Part shown: piece after piece, positions 1 to 7,339 of the stretch
How positions within the stretch are numbered: position 1 is the stretch's first letter
How the letters are laid out: each line of letters opens with the position of its first letter
From: Hyphomicrobiales bacterium
GTDB taxonomy: Bacteria > Pseudomonadota > Alphaproteobacteria > Rhizobiales > Rhizobiaceae
DNA: 64,000 bases
Direction: 5' to 3'
Assembly: GCA_900471815.1 (NCBI GenBank)
Contig: UICE01000002.1
Coordinates: 186,001-250,000, forward strand
Notes under the pieces: model-generated
Database searches by the model: none
The model's input: the letters and a program-made list of their open reading frames with translations, nothing else
Told to the model about the DNA's origin: nothing
Made by a program: the position numbers and the translations under genes

Positions 1-641
1 TCGCCTGTGCCCATACGGCGCATAGGAATGGCGGACATGATGCCTTCCTTCTGCTTATCATTGAGCTTGTCGGTCATGGCTGATTCGATGAAACCGGGCG
101 CTACACAATTCACGGTAACGTTGCGGCTGGCGATCTCCTGCGCAAGCGACTTGGAGAAGCCGATAAGGCCGGCCTTCGAAGCCACGTAATTTGTCTGGCC
201 GGGATTTCCGGTAACGCCAACGATTGACGTTATGTTGATGATGCGGCCATAGCGCCGGCGCATCATGGGATGGGTTAATTCGCGGGTGAGACGGAACACG
301 GCGGTCAAATTGACCTCCAGAACATTGTCCCAGTCGGCGTCGCTCATGCGCACAAACAAACCGTCTTTGGTGATACCGGCATTGTTGACCAATATCTCCA
401 CGCCTTCAAGATCCGCTTCAGCCTTCTCACCCAGCGCCTTGACTTCATCGCGATTGGAAAGGTTTGCCGGGAAAATCTTGACGCGATCGCCAAGTTCGCC
501 TGCCAAGGCTTCCAGCTTCTCGATGCGCGTACCGTGCAAACCGACAATTGCACCCTGGGCATGCAGCGCGCGGGCAATCGCTTCACCGATACCACCTGTT
601 GCGCCCGTAATGAGAGCCTTGCGGCCAGTAAGGTCAAACAT
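1..641 (-). CDS. fabG: 3-oxoacyl-[ACP] reductase FabG (3' end outside window)
   Basis: NADPH-dependent reductase of 3-ketoacyl-ACP in the type II fatty acid elongation cycle, cytoplasmic. The minus-strand frame opens at ATG 641 (MFDLTGRKALITG) after a GAGGA ribosome site. It shows the Rossmann glycine motif GATGGIGEA, the NNAGIT motif and the SDR active-site YVASK. About 213 codons lie in the window, and FabG proteins are about 245 residues, so only the C-terminal part is missing. It follows fabD by 26 bases on the same strand, the usual fab cluster order. The other SDR in this window (13676-14428) is more divergent. Confidence 0.96.
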   Translation of the reverse strand, partial: MFDLTGRKALITGATGGIGEAIARALHAQGAIVGLHGTRIEKLEALAGELGDRVKIFPANLSNRDEVKALGEKAEADLEGVEILVNNAGITKDGLFVRMSDADWDNVLEVNLTAVFRLTRELTHPMMRRRYGRIINITSIVGVTGNPGQTNYVASKAGLIGFSKSLAQEIASRNVTVNCVAPGFIESAMTDKLNDKQKEGIMSAIPMRRMGTG

Positions 642-667
642 TGCGCGTTCCTCTATTCCAGTGTTTA

Positions 668-1612
668 TCAAGCATTCAGGGCGGCTACAGCCGCTTCAAT
701 ATCTTCCGGCGTCCCAACTGCTACACCGGAAATGTCTTTATTGATACGGCGCGCAAGCCCTGTAAGCACTTTGCCTGCGCCAATCTCATAAAGCGTCGAT
801 ACCCCATTGGCACCAAACCACTCAACAGTTTCGCGCCAGCGAACCCGTCCGGTCACCTGCTCAACTAGCAAGGCTGCAATTTCATCGGCGGAACTAACCG
901 GCGCCGCTTTGACATTGGCAATAAGCGGCACGATGGGATCATTCTTGGCAACGGCTGCAAGAGCTTCCTGCATCGCATCAGCAGCAGGCGCCATGAGAGC
1001 TGAATGAAAAGGAGCGGAAACAGGCAGCATGATCGCACGCTTTGCACCCTTGGCAGAAGCCAGCGCAGCGGCCGCCTCGACCGGAGCCTTTGCACCCGAG
1101 ATAACCAGTTGTCCGCCGCCATTATCATTGGCGATCTGAACCGATCCTTGCGCCGAGGCCTCGGCGCACACGGATTCGACGTCCGCATATTCAAGACCGA
1201 TAATGGCAGCCATAGCGCCCTGACCCGCTGGAACTGCTTTTTGCATGGCGTTGCCGCGAATACGCAAAAGCCGCGCGGTATCGGCCAAGGAGAACGTACC
1301 AGCCGCGCAAAGCGCAGAATATTCACCTAGCGAGTGGCCAGCTACAAAGGAAACCTTGTCCTTAAGCGAGATGCCCTGGGATTCCAGCACGCGGATCACC
1401 GCAATGGATACGGCCATCAAAGCCGGCTGCGCATTGGCAGTAAGCGTCAATGTCTCTTCAGGCCCTTCCCATATGATGGAGGACAGCTTTTCACCCAAAG
1501 CCTCGTCCACCTCATCAAAGACGGCCTTGGCTTGTGCAAAATTGTCGGCAAGCGCCTTGCCCATGCCGACGGACTGACTCCCCTGTCCGGGAAAGGTGAA
1601 TGCTATGGACAT
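668..1612 (-). CDS. fabD: Malonyl-CoA:ACP transacylase FabD
   Basis: Transfers malonyl from CoA to acyl carrier protein to feed fatty acid elongation. The 314-residue product has the N-terminal GQGSQ motif and the nucleophile elbow GHSLGEYSA, with the catalytic Ser near residue 92. Length fits the family (about 310). The frame is open 23 codons further upstream, but ATG 1612 is preceded by TTGGAGGC at good spacing and gives the standard MSIAFTFPGQG start. It is first of the fabD-fabG run. Its promoter must lie in the 1613-1897 gap shared with the divergent glycosyltransferase, where I saw no convincing -35/-10 pair for fabD. Confidence 0.97.
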   Translation of the reverse strand: MSIAFTFPGQGSQSVGMGKALADNFAQAKAVFDEVDEALGEKLSSIIWEGPEETLTLTANAQPALMAVSIAVIRVLESQGISLKDKVSFVAGHSLGEYSALCAAGTFSLADTARLLRIRGNAMQKAVPAGQGAMAAIIGLEYADVESVCAEASAQGSVQIANDNGGGQLVISGAKAPVEAAAALASAKGAKRAIMLPVSAPFHSALMAPAADAMQEALAAVAKNDPIVPLIANVKAAPVSSADEIAALLVEQVTGRVRWRETVEWFGANGVSTLYEIGAGKVLTGLARRINKDISGVAVGTPEDIEAAVAALNA

Positions 1613-1897
1613 AGAAATGCCTCCAAATGAAACCGGGCTCAATGTGCCGCGCGGTGTGCCTATCAGCAAGCGCGAAGTCAAGCTCTCTCATGGGCCTTTG
1701 AAAAAACTGACTTGCATATCACACCACTGCAATGCACGATGTTGCCAATATCGCAGGGTTCAATCCCACCTTACATATTATAACGCAATACATTTTCAGC
1801 TAACCATTTCAACCTCAGACGCCCCAATGCTACTCCGGAATTCAGCAAGCTTTTTCGGCTGTAGACGGTTGGTACGGTTGCCAATTTTTTGAAGCCA

Positions 1898-2869
1898 ATG
1901 TCCATCACCAGATCAATAAAGAAGATCGAATATTACTCCAGAAACATTATCAGAGACCTGTTGCCTCAGCATTTATTCCGCAGGCAGCTGAATGTTCTAT
2001 GTGAAGATTTCCAGATATGCGAACGGGACCATCTCAGATCCCGCCTGAATTACTACAACAAGATTGGAGAACGATCACCGCGCATTGAAGCAAGCTCCAA
2101 AATCTCCAATTTACCGAGAAACCAGAGCATGTACTATTACGACCTGAAGGAACATGCCCGGTACTTCCCTGCTGAGTTGGAAATAGCACATGTCTTCGGC
2201 GATGTGACTTCCGTTCCTCCCGTACCGTCCATTGTGAAAAGCCGCCCGATCCACGGAGACAATAAAGAATCGGTTTTACTGAAGCTCAACAAGCTTCGGC
2301 ATTTTCAAAAATTGGATGTTCCCGTAACCTTCGCCGAAAAACAGCCATTAGCAGTATGGCGAGGTGGCAACAATAACGAAAAACGCTCTTCCTTGGTTAA
2401 ACGTTATTTCGACCATCCACTGTGTGATGTTGGAATGGCGAGTCATGATGCCTCCTCCCCCTGGGGCAAGCCATTTATGTCGGCGGTGGAGCAGATAAGG
2501 CGATTCCGCTACATAATTTCGGTGGAAGGGCATGATGTGGCGACAAACCTGCAATGGATAATGGCGTCCCAATCACTATGCATGATGCCAGACCCTGTCT
2601 ACGAAACCTGGTTTATGGAAGGGTGCCTGATACCAGGACATCATTATGTGCAATTGCGCCCTGATTTTGCGGATCTGGAAGATAAGATTTGCTATTATAA
2701 CAAGCATGCCGACGAAGCAGTTGCCATTGTCCGAAATGCCAATGCCCATGTCAGCCAATTCGATGACCAGACACAAGAAAAATTGTTATCACTCCTTGTG
2801 CTCTACAAATATTTCGCAATGAGTGGGTCATTGGAGCCAACTCCAAAGATCGCGACCCTATGGGACTAA
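1898..2869 (+). CDS. Glycosyltransferase family 90 (LpsA/CAP10-like)
   Basis: Probable sugar transferase acting on lipopolysaccharide core or another envelope glycan. The 323-residue product has the order seen in CAP10/LpsA-like GT90 proteins: a KSRPI segment near residue 115, WRGG near 150, then an EGHDVATNLQW segment near 215 in which acidic and Arg/Asn residues would bind nucleotide sugar. There is no signal peptide or clear membrane helix. ATG 1898 is preferred over the in-frame TTG at 1889. Codon use is visibly more AT-rich than in the flanking fab and ribosomal genes, as often seen for acquired surface-glycan genes. It stands alone, divergent from fabD. The acceptor and the sugar cannot be read from sequence. 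Confidence 0.8.
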   Translation: MSITRSIKKIEYYSRNIIRDLLPQHLFRRQLNVLCEDFQICERDHLRSRLNYYNKIGERSPRIEASSKISNLPRNQSMYYYDLKEHARYFPAELEIAHVFGDVTSVPPVPSIVKSRPIHGDNKESVLLKLNKLRHFQKLDVPVTFAEKQPLAVWRGGNNNEKRSSLVKRYFDHPLCDVGMASHDASSPWGKPFMSAVEQIRRFRYIISVEGHDVATNLQWIMASQSLCMMPDPVYETWFMEGCLIPGHHYVQLRPDFADLEDKICYYNKHADEAVAIVRNANAHVSQFDDQTQEKLLSLLVLYKYFAMSGSLEPTPKIATLWD

Positions 2870-2917
2870 TTTTCCCAAGCCGGGCTTGAAGCCAAACCAT
2901 TAAAATTGGCGAACGGG

Positions 2918-2946
2918 TTGCTTCTTTCACGTTTTGCCCGTATAGA
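2918..2946 (+). promoter_or_regulatory. Probable sigma-70 promoter of rpsF operon
   Basis: TTGCTT at 2918-2923 and TATAGA at 2941-2946 are separated by exactly 17 bases. Transcription would start near 2953 and leave a leader of about 195 bases before the rpsF ATG at 3149. Such a long leader suits ribosomal protein autoregulation. Seen: boxes and spacing. Inferred: use as a promoter. Confidence 0.55.
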
Positions 2947-2969
2947 GCGCCCGTTCATTGCTCGGCGTC

Positions 2970-3030
2970 AGCTGGGGGCTGAACGGAGGGCCGGATTTCA
3001 ATCCGTCGGAGCGAAAAGCTTCAGCCTCCC
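2970..3030 (+). promoter_or_regulatory. Structured 5' leader of rpsF-rpsR mRNA (possible S6:S18 binding site)
   Basis: Inside the rpsF leader, CGGATT (2992-2997) and AATCCG (3000-3005) form a hairpin with a two-base loop. It is enclosed by a second helix pairing GGCTGAA near 2978 with TTCAGCC near 3020. Many bacteria autoregulate rpsF-rpsR through an S6:S18 complex binding a hairpin with an adjacent bulge in the mRNA leader. Position and general shape fit, but I could not verify the family consensus. Confidence 0.35.
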
Positions 3031-3148
3031 GTGTCTCCTCTCTCGATCGTCTCCATACGCGTCCTTTCTTCGCCGTTCACCGGCCTGAGAGATTCGCAGA
3101 GGTTCATCCGTTGATCCGGGCAATACTAACGAAGAAAGGCAAAGACAA

Positions 3149-3574
3149 ATGGCTCTTTATGAACATGTGTTCCTTGCTCGACAGGACATTTCGCAGCAGC
3201 AGGTCGATGCGCTTGTAGAACAATACAAGGGCATCATCGAGACCAATGGCGGCACAGTCGGGCGTATCGAAAGCTGGGGGCTCCGTGCTCTCACATATCG
3301 TATCAACAAGAACCGCAAGGCGTATTACTCGCTGCTCAACATCACTGCTCCTGCAGCGGCTGTTGCAGAGCTCGAGCGTCAGCAGCGCATCAACGAAGAC
3401 GTCCTACGTTTCATGACGATCCGCGTTGACGAACACGAGGAAGGCCAGTCGGCCATGCTCGCTCGCCGTGACGATCGCCGTGATCGCGATGACAACAAGT
3501 TCGGTGGCCGTGATGACGACCGTCCGCGTCGCCCACGCCGTCCACGTGACGAAGCCGGTGAAGGAGCAGAATAA
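3149..3574 (+). CDS. rpsF: 30S ribosomal protein S6
   Basis: Small-subunit protein that binds S18 and 16S rRNA in the platform. The 141 residues begin [15 protein letters not shown] and include the conserved [14 protein letters not shown] segment and the KAYYSLLNI strand. The C-terminal 40 residues are a highly charged Arg/Asp tail rich in RDD and RPRRPR repeats, typical of alphaproteobacterial S6. Its TAA shares one base with the rpsR ATG (TAATG), so the two are translationally coupled. A strong promoter and a long structured leader precede it. Confidence 0.98.
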   Translation: MALYEHVFLARQDISQQQVDALVEQYKGIIETNGGTVGRIESWGLRALTYRINKNRKAYYSLLNITAPAAAVAELERQQRINEDVLRFMTIRVDEHEEGQSAMLARRDDRRDRDDNKFGGRDDDRPRRPRRPRDEAGEGAE

Positions 3575-3822
3575 TGGTTGACATCAATCAGATCCCGACC
3601 CGCCGTCCGTTCCATCGCCGCCGCAAGACCTGCCCGTTCTCGGGTGCGAATGCGCCGAAGATCGACTACAAGGACGTAAAGCTTCTGTCGCGCTACATTT
3701 CCGAGCGTGGCAAGATCGTTCCTTCGCGTATCACAGCTGTGAGCCAGAAGAAGCAGCGCGAACTCGCTCAGGCGATCAAGCGCGCACGTTTCCTTGGCCT
3801 TCTGCCATACGTCGTGAAGTAA
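3574..3822 (+). CDS. rpsR: 30S ribosomal protein S18
   Basis: Partner of S6 in the 30S platform. The 82-residue protein is very basic and includes the conserved core [17 protein letters not shown] and the C-terminal [10 protein letters not shown]. It starts within the rpsF stop (TAATG), which supports equimolar synthesis. A perfect 14-base-pair hairpin follows six bases after the stop and probably ends most transcripts before the DUF2232 gene. Confidence 0.98.
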   Translation: MVDINQIPTRRPFHRRRKTCPFSGANAPKIDYKDVKLLSRYISERGKIVPSRITAVSQKKQRELAQAIKRARFLGLLPYVVK

Positions 3823-3827
3823 TATTG

Positions 3828-3858
3828 ATTAAGGCGGCGATCTGATCGCCGCCTTAAT
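3828..3858 (+). terminator. Hairpin terminator after rpsR
   Basis: A perfect inverted repeat of 14 bases (3828-3841 with 3845-3858) has a three-base CTG loop and a GGCGGCGAT core. No T-run follows, so it may be partial or Rho-assisted. That would allow reduced read-through to the membrane protein gene and rplI. Confidence 0.7.
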
Positions 3859-3975
3859 CTACCGTTTAGTACACCAGTCGCGATGGGCGCGGAGTTGGTG
3901 AAAAATAAAACCCAAGTTGAGGCATCGGTTTAAAAACCACCTCTAACTGCTTATGCAAGCAGGACAGCGAGCGAA

Positions 3976-4947
3976 ATGTTACCTACAGCAAAAGATTTTG
4001 GCGTTGGAGTATTAGCGGGGCTTGCAGCCGCGCTGCTCTCGATTGGCGTTATCGCGCAGTCCACCCTTGCCATGACATTGCTGCTGTTCTCCCCCCTCCC
4101 CATTTTTGTCGCTGCTCTCGGCTGGGGCACTGCCACCGGCTTTATCGCAGCGCTATCCATGGCGGTGATCGTATCGGTGCTGGCTGCCCCTACGGCAGCA
4201 CTCGTCCTCGTTCTGATTATCGCGCTTCCGGCGGCCGCTGCAGCCTATTTTACAGGACTTGCGCGCCCTGCCTCCGAAGTTGGCGGTCCCAGCGACGCAT
4301 ATGTCTGGTATCCGCTGGCAGATACACTCCTGCGGCTTACGCTGATTGTAGCGGCGGCATTCATCGCAATCGGCATGTTGATTGGCTATGGCGACGAGTT
4401 TGCCCAGGCTTTGATCAAATCCTTGGGGCAGCAACTTGTAGCGACCAACCCCCAACTCGCACCCAATGCGGAAGTTGCGCAGGGACTGGCTGAATTTGTT
4501 GTGCGCGCGCTTCCCGCAATTCAGCCTGCAGTATGGGTCATCCTTATCGTCGGCAATCTCTATATTGCCCTGCGGTTGACAGCAGCATCGGGCAAGCTTC
4601 GCCGCCCGAAAGATGATTGGCCACGGGCATTACGCATGCCGCGCCCTGGCCTTTTTGTATTTGCGATTGCATGCGCCGCGTGTTTTCTGCCAGGCGGCAT
4701 CGGATATGCGGCAACAGCAATTGCCGGGGCACTTGGTGCCGGATTCCTGATGGCGGGCTTTGCAATCATGCATGCCAGGACGCGCGGTGCAACTTGGCGG
4801 CCGGTCGCTTTGTGGCTGGCTTACCTTGCCGTCATCATTTTCACATTCACACTTTTCTTCTTTCTTGTAGCCGGATTGTTCGACACATCGCGCAGCGCAC
4901 CGGTTTCGAAGGCAGGAAATAATACCCCACCCAGCAATGATAATTGA
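3976..4947 (+). CDS. DUF2232 multi-pass membrane protein
   Basis: Integral inner-membrane protein of unknown function, 323 residues, with roughly eight hydrophobic segments beginning at residue 8. Alphaproteobacteria commonly carry this DUF2232 family gene between rpsR and rplI, as here. The ribosome site before ATG 3976 is weak, with AGGA about 13 bases away. The last 25 residues are polar (Ser/Asn/Pro-rich) and probably cytoplasmic. Its 28-base gap to rplI suggests cotranscription. Nothing in the sequence indicates a substrate or enzyme activity. Confidence 0.85.
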   Translation: MLPTAKDFGVGVLAGLAAALLSIGVIAQSTLAMTLLLFSPLPIFVAALGWGTATGFIAALSMAVIVSVLAAPTAALVLVLIIALPAAAAAYFTGLARPASEVGGPSDAYVWYPLADTLLRLTLIVAAAFIAIGMLIGYGDEFAQALIKSLGQQLVATNPQLAPNAEVAQGLAEFVVRALPAIQPAVWVILIVGNLYIALRLTAASGKLRRPKDDWPRALRMPRPGLFVFAIACAACFLPGGIGYAATAIAGALGAGFLMAGFAIMHARTRGATWRPVALWLAYLAVIIFTFTLFFFLVAGLFDTSRSAPVSKAGNNTPPSNDN

Positions 4948-4975
4948 AGACACTAACCTATAAGGAAAAACTCAA

Positions 4976-5545
4976 ATGGACGTCATTCTACTAGAACGCA
5001 TTGGCCGCCTCGGCCAGATGGGCGATACAGTCAAGGTCAAGGACGGCTTTGCCCGTAACTTCCTTCTGCCACAGGGCAAGGCTCTTCGTGCAAACGAAGC
5101 CAACAAGAAGAAGTTCGAAGGCCAGCGCGCACAGCTTGAAGCGCGCAACCTCGAGCGCAAGACAGAAGCTCAGGCAATTGCTGACAAGCTTGATGGCAAG
5201 TCATTCATTGCTGTTCGCTCCGCTGGTGAGACCGGCCAGCTATACGGTTCAGTTTCGACCCGTGACATTGCTGACCTGATCACAGCTGAAGGCTTCTCAA
5301 TCAACCGCAACCAGGTTGAATTGAACACACCGATCAAGACAATCGGCCTGCACAAGATTGTTCTGTCGCTGCATCCTGAAGTTGAAGCAACAGTAACCAT
5401 CAATATTGCTCGTACAGCTGATGAAGCTGAGCGTCAGGTTAAGGGCGAAGACCTTACTTCTGCCGAAGCAATTTACGGCATTGAAGAAGCTCCGCTTTCG
5501 GACGAATTCTTTGATGAAGACGAAGACGGCGAAGAAAACGCCTGA
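4976..5545 (+). CDS. rplI: 50S ribosomal protein L9
   Basis: Large-subunit protein that binds 23S rRNA through its N-terminal domain. The 189 residues begin [17 protein letters not shown] and show the L9 signature around [13 protein letters not shown] (residues 24-36), followed by the long connecting helix and the C-terminal domain. An acidic tail of about 35 residues ([10 protein letters not shown]) extends beyond the usual 150-residue E. coli protein, as in other Rhizobiales. AAGGAAAAACTC precedes the ATG. A strong intrinsic terminator follows. Confidence 0.98.
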   Translation: MDVILLERIGRLGQMGDTVKVKDGFARNFLLPQGKALRANEANKKKFEGQRAQLEARNLERKTEAQAIADKLDGKSFIAVRSAGETGQLYGSVSTRDIADLITAEGFSINRNQVELNTPIKTIGLHKIVLSLHPEVEATVTINIARTADEAERQVKGEDLTSAEAIYGIEEAPLSDEFFDEDEDGEENA

Positions 5546-5590
5546 TTTAAAGAAGATACAAAGCACTCGAAAGAGTTGTTTTCATTTGGT

Positions 5591-5624
5591 AAAAGTACCC
5601 GGTAGCAATGCCGGGTACTTTTTT
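5591..5624 (+). terminator. Intrinsic terminator after rplI
   Basis: AAAAGTACCCGG (5591-5602) pairs with CCGGGTACTTTT (5611-5622) across an eight-base loop. The right arm runs into six T residues. This is a textbook Rho-independent terminator and separates rplI from cfa. Confidence 0.9.
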
Positions 5625-5658
5625 GCTTTTCAGATTGAAAAAATCAATTAAATTTACT

Positions 5659-5718
5659 GAGTCCACCCACGCCCGACCAAGACTCCCGTTGAGTCGCCTT
5701 ATGGCCGAGCTCTATCGT
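5659..5718 (+). promoter_or_regulatory. cfa promoter region with three GANTC sites
   Basis: GANTC methylation sites (target of the cell-cycle methylase CcrM) occur at 5659-5663, 5681-5685 and 5691-5695. The last overlaps a candidate -35 box TTGAGT (5689-5694), which is followed after 18 bases by TATCGT (5713-5718). Transcription would begin near 5724, just before the ribosome site. Random expectation is about one GANTC per 256 bases. Promoter use is an inference. Confidence 0.4.
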
Positions 5719-5736
5719 CTAAGATGGAGATTGTTC

Positions 5737-7017
5737 ATGAATGCACTTCTACGCGCCGCCCTTACGCGCATGATTCACACTGGTACTTTGAAAATAACCG
5801 ATTCCGGCGGAAAAACCCGCATGTTTGGCGACGGGACCGGCGAGGAATATCACTTCCGCATCAATACTGCCGCGGCAGAACGCAGAATCGCGTTCGACCC
5901 ATCCTTGCACTTTGCAGAAGCCTATATGAACAGCGAGATTGATGTTCTGCAGGGCGACATCTACGATATTTTGAAACTTATCTTCGAAAATACCGGAGCT
6001 ACGGCAGCCAAGGAACCCTGGATGCTTGCGCTTGAGGGCATACGGCGCGCTACCCGGCGTTTACACCAGATGAACAATCTGACCCGTGCATCAAGCAATG
6101 TGCAACGTCACTACGATCTGTCGGAGGATTTGTATCGGCTCTTTCTCGATACCGACATGCAATATTCCTGCGCTTACTTCGAAAGGCCAGATGCGACCCT
6201 CGAAGAGGCTCAGCTTGCAAAAAAACGTCACATAGCTGCAAAACTGCTTATCGAAAAAGGTCATAAGACCCTCGATATCGGCTGCGGCTGGGGTGGCATG
6301 GGACTGTATCTGGCAAGGCACCTCGAGGCCAATGTCACAGGCGTCACCCTCTCGCAAGAACAGCACGGCATTGCTAATAAGCGTGCTTTTGATGAAGGAC
6401 TGTCATCACAGGCTCAATTCAACCTGCAAGACTATCGTACAATCGATGACAGTTTCGACCGGATTGTTTCGGTCGGCATGTTCGAGCATGTAGGCATTGG
6501 TCATTTCTCCGAATATTTTCAGCACACAGCGCGTCTGCTCAAGAAGGATGGCGTCTTCCTGTTGCATTCGATCGGGCGTTCAGACGGGCCGTCCTACACC
6601 AATGCCTTCATTCAGAAATATATCTTCCCGGGAGGTTATATCCCTGCCCTTTCGGAAGTCATTCCACATATCGAAAAAGCCGGCTTGGTCATTACTGATA
6701 TCGAAATTCTACGTCTGCACTATGCTGATACATTGCGCATCTGGCGCGAACGTTTCATGGCAAATCGCGATAAGGCAAAAGCGATCTATGATGAAAGGTT
6801 TTGCCGGATGTGGGAGTTTTATCTGGCGGCATCAGAATCAGCATTCCGCTGGCAGAACCTGATGGTATTCCAGATTCAATTGGCTCATCGACAGGAAGCC
6901 GTGCCGTTCACGCGCAACTATATCGAACAGGAAGAAAAGCGACTAAAGCGCCTTGAGTGTGAACGCAGCTCAGCCAATAGCCAAGTGAACGCAAAGGAAT
7001 CGATTGCCGGGCGGTGA
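5737..7017 (+). CDS. cfa: Cyclopropane-fatty-acyl-phospholipid synthase family methyltransferase
   Basis: Adds a methylene from S-adenosylmethionine across double bonds of membrane phospholipid acyl chains, usually in stationary phase or acid stress. The 426-residue product has the SAM-binding motif LDIGCGWGGMGLYLA near residue 180 and the downstream segments RIVSVGMFEHVG and YIFPGGYIP shared by Cfa and mycolate cyclopropane synthases. The open frame begins at 5608 inside the rplI terminator. ATG 5737 with GGAGA seven bases upstream is the better start. It is monocistronic, between a terminator and a large inverted repeat. Confidence 0.9.
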   Translation: MNALLRAALTRMIHTGTLKITDSGGKTRMFGDGTGEEYHFRINTAAAERRIAFDPSLHFAEAYMNSEIDVLQGDIYDILKLIFENTGATAAKEPWMLALEGIRRATRRLHQMNNLTRASSNVQRHYDLSEDLYRLFLDTDMQYSCAYFERPDATLEEAQLAKKRHIAAKLLIEKGHKTLDIGCGWGGMGLYLARHLEANVTGVTLSQEQHGIANKRAFDEGLSSQAQFNLQDYRTIDDSFDRIVSVGMFEHVGIGHFSEYFQHTARLLKKDGVFLLHSIGRSDGPSYTNAFIQKYIFPGGYIPALSEVIPHIEKAGLVITDIEILRLHYADTLRIWRERFMANRDKAKAIYDERFCRMWEFYLAASESAFRWQNLMVFQIQLAHRQEAVPFTRNYIEQEEKRLKRLECERSSANSQVNAKESIAGR

Positions 7018-7053
7018 TTGGACCTTAGTGCGATGGTACTTTAACGCACACTT

Positions 7054-7144
7054 CTCCGTCATCCTCGGGCTTGACCCGAGGATTTGCTATTTCTCCCATT
7101 GCCAATGAGATTGGGTCCTCGGGTCAAGCCCGAGGATGACGGAG
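7054..7144. repeat. Large inverted repeat built of two hairpins
   Basis: Two identical 29-base arms in inverted orientation lie at 7054-7082 and 7116-7144, separated by 33 bases. Each arm is itself a hairpin, TCCTCGGG and CCCGAGGA around a five-base loop. The whole unit could form a long cruciform or a strong RNA stem. Similar GTCATCCTCGGG-type palindromes are scattered through many alphaproteobacterial genomes, so this is probably one copy of a dispersed repeat. It could also act as a bidirectional terminator after cfa. Confidence 0.85.
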
Positions 7145-7339
7145 AGGTAAGCGCTATTGCATCGCCTTTTCCGCCCGACTCACGTTATGATTGTGGGTGC
7201 AAGTCAAGCAAAGTTTCTCACACTCGCATTTGTGTGGATGGCATTGTGGATAAATGCCGATATCGGGAAATAGGAGCAAATCTGTCACTCCACAGCTCGT
7301 GTCATTAAGCCATAGTGGTGGCGAACAGGAAAATACAAA
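7145..7339 (+). promoter_or_regulatory. dnaB upstream region with DnaA box
   Basis: This is the gene-free remainder between the inverted repeat and dnaB. It holds an exact DnaA box, TGTGGATAA at 7245-7253 (the complement of TTATCCACA), a weaker one, TGTGGATGG, at 7233-7241, and a GANTC site at 7177-7181. No clear open frame is seen. DnaA boxes upstream of dnaB suggest replication-linked control. The binding itself is inferred. Confidence 0.5.

Noticed and set aside
265-744. Plus-strand 159-codon frame
   Set aside because: Antisense to fabG and the end of fabD; its low-complexity Ser-rich product has no motif, while the minus frames are clear.
2906-3218. Plus-strand frames in the rpsF leader
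   Set aside because: They overlap structured leader and the rpsF start; no ribosome sites or conserved sequence.
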